From the NCBI RefSeq assembly GCF_001468285.1, contig NZ_LNSB01000009.1, positions 1 to 64,000 of the forward strand: a DNA stretch of 64,000 nucleotides. Reading direction: 5' to 3'. Shown here one piece after another: positions 61,702 through 64,000 of this stretch. This DNA is from Sphingopyxis sp. HIX (lineage in GTDB: Bacteria > Pseudomonadota > Alphaproteobacteria > Sphingomonadales > Sphingomonadaceae). Within the stretch, counting starts at the first letter, position 1. Every line of letters starts with the position of its first letter. The translations under genes and the position numbers were made by a program. The notes beneath the pieces were generated by a model that saw only the letters and a program-made list of their open reading frames with translations, did not search any database and was not told the origin of the DNA.

Positions 61702-62853
61702 ATGTCGTCATCCCTGCCGCCGCGCGCCAGCCTTGCCTGGCTCCGCAAGACCGCCCGCCAAAGCCTGTCTGCGCTTCGCGCGACGAATCCAGGTGCCAAA
61801 CTCGCCGACGCACAGCTGGCGCTCGCGCGCAGCCATGGTTTTGCGAGTTGGCGTGCGCTGAAGGCGCATGTCGAGGCCCCAGCAACCGAGATCCCGGAGG
61901 CCAAGGTCGCAGCTTTCCTGCTCGCGGTCGGCGACGGCGGGATCGAGGCGGTACGCACCGCGCTCGCGGCGAATCCGGAATTGGTCAATGCGATCGGCCC
62001 GCACCCCTTCTGGGGCGGGCGGCCACAGCCGCTGCACGTCGCGATCGAAACGAAGCGGCGCGACCTGTTCGACCTGCTGCTCGCCGCTGGCGCCGATGTC
62101 GACGGGCGCAACGACGGCTATGATCTCTGGTCGCCGCTGATGCTGACCTTTTCGCGCGACCGTGCCGATATGCGCGAAGCACTATTCGCGCGCGGCGCCA
62201 AGGTCGGGCTGGTCGAGGCGCTGCTGCTGCGCGACGATGCACTCGTGCTGAAGCTCTTGAAGCGCGGACTGCCCCGGATCGCGCCCAACCGCGGTTCGAT
62301 TCTCGCCTTCGCCCGCACGCCCGCGGCAATCGACCGGCTGATCGAGCTCGGCGCCGACGCCGAAGCCAAGGATCGCTGGGGCACCACGCCGATCGAGGCG
62401 ATGAGCCGCTCGGGCCCCGGAGGCGGCGAGCTGGTACGGCATATGATGCTGCGCGGACTGGCCCCGCAGCCGCAGGAATTTGCGCGGCTCGGCGACCGCG
62501 AGGCGCTGGCGATGCTGATCGCTGCCGATCCCGCCATCGCGAGGCGCGACGCCGTGCTGATGGGCGCGGTCGATTTCGGGCATCACGACCTCGCGCGCTG
62601 GCTGATCGGCGAGGGCGCCGATCCCAATACGCGCGCCGAAGCGGGCTCGCGCCACAGCGCGCTGCATTCGGCGGCGTGGAACGGCGATCTCGCGATGGTC
62701 GAGCTGCTCGTTCAGGCCGGCGCCGACATCGCGATGCGCGACGCTGAACATGATGCAACGCCGCAAGGCTGGGCCGAAACCTCGGTCACCGTCACCAACA
62801 ACCCGCGCTGCGCCGACGTCGCCGCATGGCTCGCGGCGCGCGCGGGCGGCTAG
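61702..62853 (+). CDS. Ankyrin-repeat protein
   Basis: The protein is 383 residues from ATG 61702, with AGAAGGTG upstream. The first 55 residues carry ALRATNPGAKLADAQLALARSHGFASWRALKAHV, an N-terminal helix seen in bacterial ankyrin proteins. Ankyrin units follow: PLHVAIETKRRDLFDLLLAAGADVDGRNDG, AIDRLIELGADAEAKDRWGTTPIEAM, DLARWLIGEGADPNTRAEAGSRHSALHSAAWNGDLAMVELLVQAGADIAMRD. No signal peptide or membrane span is seen, so it should act in the cytoplasm in a protein-protein contact. It converges with hslU: the two ends are adjacent. Confidence 0.88.
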   Translation: MSSSLPPRASLAWLRKTARQSLSALRATNPGAKLADAQLALARSHGFASWRALKAHVEAPATEIPEAKVAAFLLAVGDGGIEAVRTALAANPELVNAIGPHPFWGGRPQPLHVAIETKRRDLFDLLLAAGADVDGRNDGYDLWSPLMLTFSRDRADMREALFARGAKVGLVEALLLRDDALVLKLLKRGLPRIAPNRGSILAFARTPAAIDRLIELGADAEAKDRWGTTPIEAMSRSGPGGGELVRHMMLRGLAPQPQEFARLGDREALAMLIAADPAIARRDAVLMGAVDFGHHDLARWLIGEGADPNTRAEAGSRHSALHSAAWNGDLAMVELLVQAGADIAMRDAEHDATPQGWAETSVTVTNNPRCADVAAWLAARAGG

Positions 62854-64000
62854 TCAGAGCACATATTTGCTGAGGTCGGTGTCACCGACGATGTCCGACA
62901 GCTGGCGGTCGACGTATGCGGCATCGACGTCGAGCGTGGTGCCGCCGATCTCCTCGGCGGTGAAGCTGACCTCCTCGACCAGCCGCTCCATGATCGTCTG
63001 GAGCCGGCGGGCGCCGATATTCTCGACCTTCTCGTTGACCTCCGCGGCGAGCTTCGCGACGCGCGCGATCGCGTCGGGTCGGAAGTTCAGCGTGACGCCC
63101 TCGGTGCCGAGCAGCGCGGCATATTGTTCGGGCAGCCCCGCCTTGGTTTCGCTGAGAATCCGTATGAAATCGCCTTCGGTGAGCGCACCGAGCTCGACGC
63201 GGATCGGCAGGCGGCCCTGGAGCTCGGGCAGCAGGTCGCTGGGCTTCGCGACGTGGAAGGCGCCCGAGGCGATGAACAGGATATGGTCGGTCTTCATCGG
63301 ACCATATTTGGTCGCGACGGTGGTGCCCTCGATCAGCGGCAGCAGGTCGCGCTGCACGCCTTCGCGGCTGACCGAGCCGCCGCGCACGTCGCTGACCGCG
63401 ATCTTGTCGATCTCGTCGAGGAAAACGATGCCATTGGCCTCGGCGTCGGCGAGCGCGACGCGCGCTACATCGTCCTGATCGAGCCTTTTGTCCTGCTCCT
63501 CCTCGATCAGCCGCGTCGCGGCGTCGATGACCTTCATCTTGCGGCGCTTCTTGGGCAGCCCGCCCATCGCCTTGCCGAGCATGTCGGAGAGGTTGATCAT
63601 GTTCATCTGCCCCGGCTGGCCGGGCAGGTCGAAAGGCATCGACGGCGCGTCGGACACCTCGATCTCGACCTCACTGTCGTCGAGATGGCCTTCGCGGATG
63701 CGCTGGCGGAAACTCTGGCGCGTCGCCTCGCTCGCGCCCTTGCCGGTGAGCGCGTCGAGCAGCCGCTCCATGGCGGCTTCCTCGGCAGCGGCGCGCACCG
63801 CGCCGCGGCGGCGTTCCTTCTCGAGGCGTACGGCTTCCTCGACCAGGTCGCGCGCGATCTGCTCGACGTCGCGGCCGACATAGCCGACCTCGGTGAATTT
63901 CGTGGCTTCGACCTTGATGAAGGGCGCGTCGGCGAGCTTGGCGAGGCGGCGGGAAATCTCGGTCTTGCCGCAGCCGGTGGGGCCGATCATCAGGATATTC
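62854..64000 (-). CDS. hslU: HslU ATPase of the HslUV protease, C-terminal part only
   Basis: The frame is open to the right edge, so the first residues lie outside the window; the visible part begins [22 protein letters not shown] (Walker A). Also visible are [20 protein letters not shown], the intermediate domain with [16 protein letters not shown], Walker [14 protein letters not shown] and the sensor regions [17 protein letters not shown] and [20 protein letters not shown]. The end DLSKYVL is the conserved HslU tail that docks into HslV. The N-terminal roughly 50 residues and hslV are not seen. Confidence 0.96.
   Translation of the reverse strand, partial: NILMIGPTGCGKTEISRRLAKLADAPFIKVEATKFTEVGYVGRDVEQIARDLVEEAVRLEKERRRGAVRAAAEEAAMERLLDALTGKGASEATRQSFRQRIREGHLDDSEVEIEVSDAPSMPFDLPGQPGQMNMINLSDMLGKAMGGLPKKRRKMKVIDAATRLIEEEQDKRLDQDDVARVALADAEANGIVFLDEIDKIAVSDVRGGSVSREGVQRDLLPLIEGTTVATKYGPMKTDHILFIASGAFHVAKPSDLLPELQGRLPIRVELGALTEGDFIRILSETKAGLPEQYAALLGTEGVTLNFRPDAIARVAKLAAEVNEKVENIGARRLQTIMERLVEEVSFTAEEIGGTTLDVDAAYVDRQLSDIVGDTDLSKYVL

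Overview
The window is GC-rich, gene-dense chromosome. A gcrA fragment at the left edge, hspQ, an FtsH/TilS/CpoB/RodZ/HslU housekeeping block, an STN-type TonB receptor with FecI/FecR, and promoters of the form TTGAC(A/T)-16/17 bp-TAGC(G/A) all point to an alphaproteobacterium of the order Sphingomonadales, probably near Sphingopyxis or Sphingomonas. The genus is inference. I see no rRNA, CRISPR array, insertion sequence, integrase or replication origin. Three tRNA genes are present: Ser-CGA, Ser-GGA and Thr-GGT.

Layout: (1) 1-1.8 kb: partial gcrA, an ABC-2 permease, hspQ, tRNA-Ser. (2) 2.1-4.1 kb: two paralogous secreted beta-helix proteins, converging on (3) a minus-strand type IV secretion operon at 4.1-11.9 kb, virB2-B3-B4-B6-B8-B9-B10-B11, with no VirD4, relaxase, VirB1, VirB5 or VirB7. 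(4) 12-17.6 kb: a TolB-propeller/amidohydrolase fusion, a CaiB-type CoA transferase and a YghU-type glutathione enzyme. (5) 17.7-29.2 kb: twelve secreted phage-tail-collar (COG4675-like) proteins. (6) 29.3-31.8 kb: two acyl-CoA dehydrogenases separated by REP-like palindromes. (7) 32.1-39.5 kb: a TonB receptor, FecR and FecI-type sigma operon, then an autotransporter. (8) 39.7-45.5 kb: a complete RND tripartite efflux operon. (9) 45.5-56.5 kb: tRNAs, a cyclophilin, small proteins, a LysR regulator, a CDC48-type AAA ATPase, an MFS exporter, a PmtA-like methyltransferase, a phospholipase-D-type protein, rpoZ and a DUF3800 pair. (10) 56.5-64 kb: ftsH, tilS, cpoB, rodZ, an ankyrin protein and the 3' part of hslU.

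The most striking locus is the collar array. The twelve proteins fall into three sequence types (A, B, C) arranged strictly as ABC-ABC-ABC, then tadE, tadG and a PAS protein, then a fourth ABC. Every protein has a Sec signal peptide, exactly two cysteines in the mature chain (one near each end) and one HxH motif. A 28-bp promoter-like element (TTGACT, 16 bp, TA-rich -10) lies 55-61 bp upstream of three of the four A genes. An attenuator-type terminator closes the third triplet. No other phage genes are present, so this looks like a domesticated, exported collar-like system built from A/B/C sets. A heterotrimeric assembly is my inference. Function is unknown.
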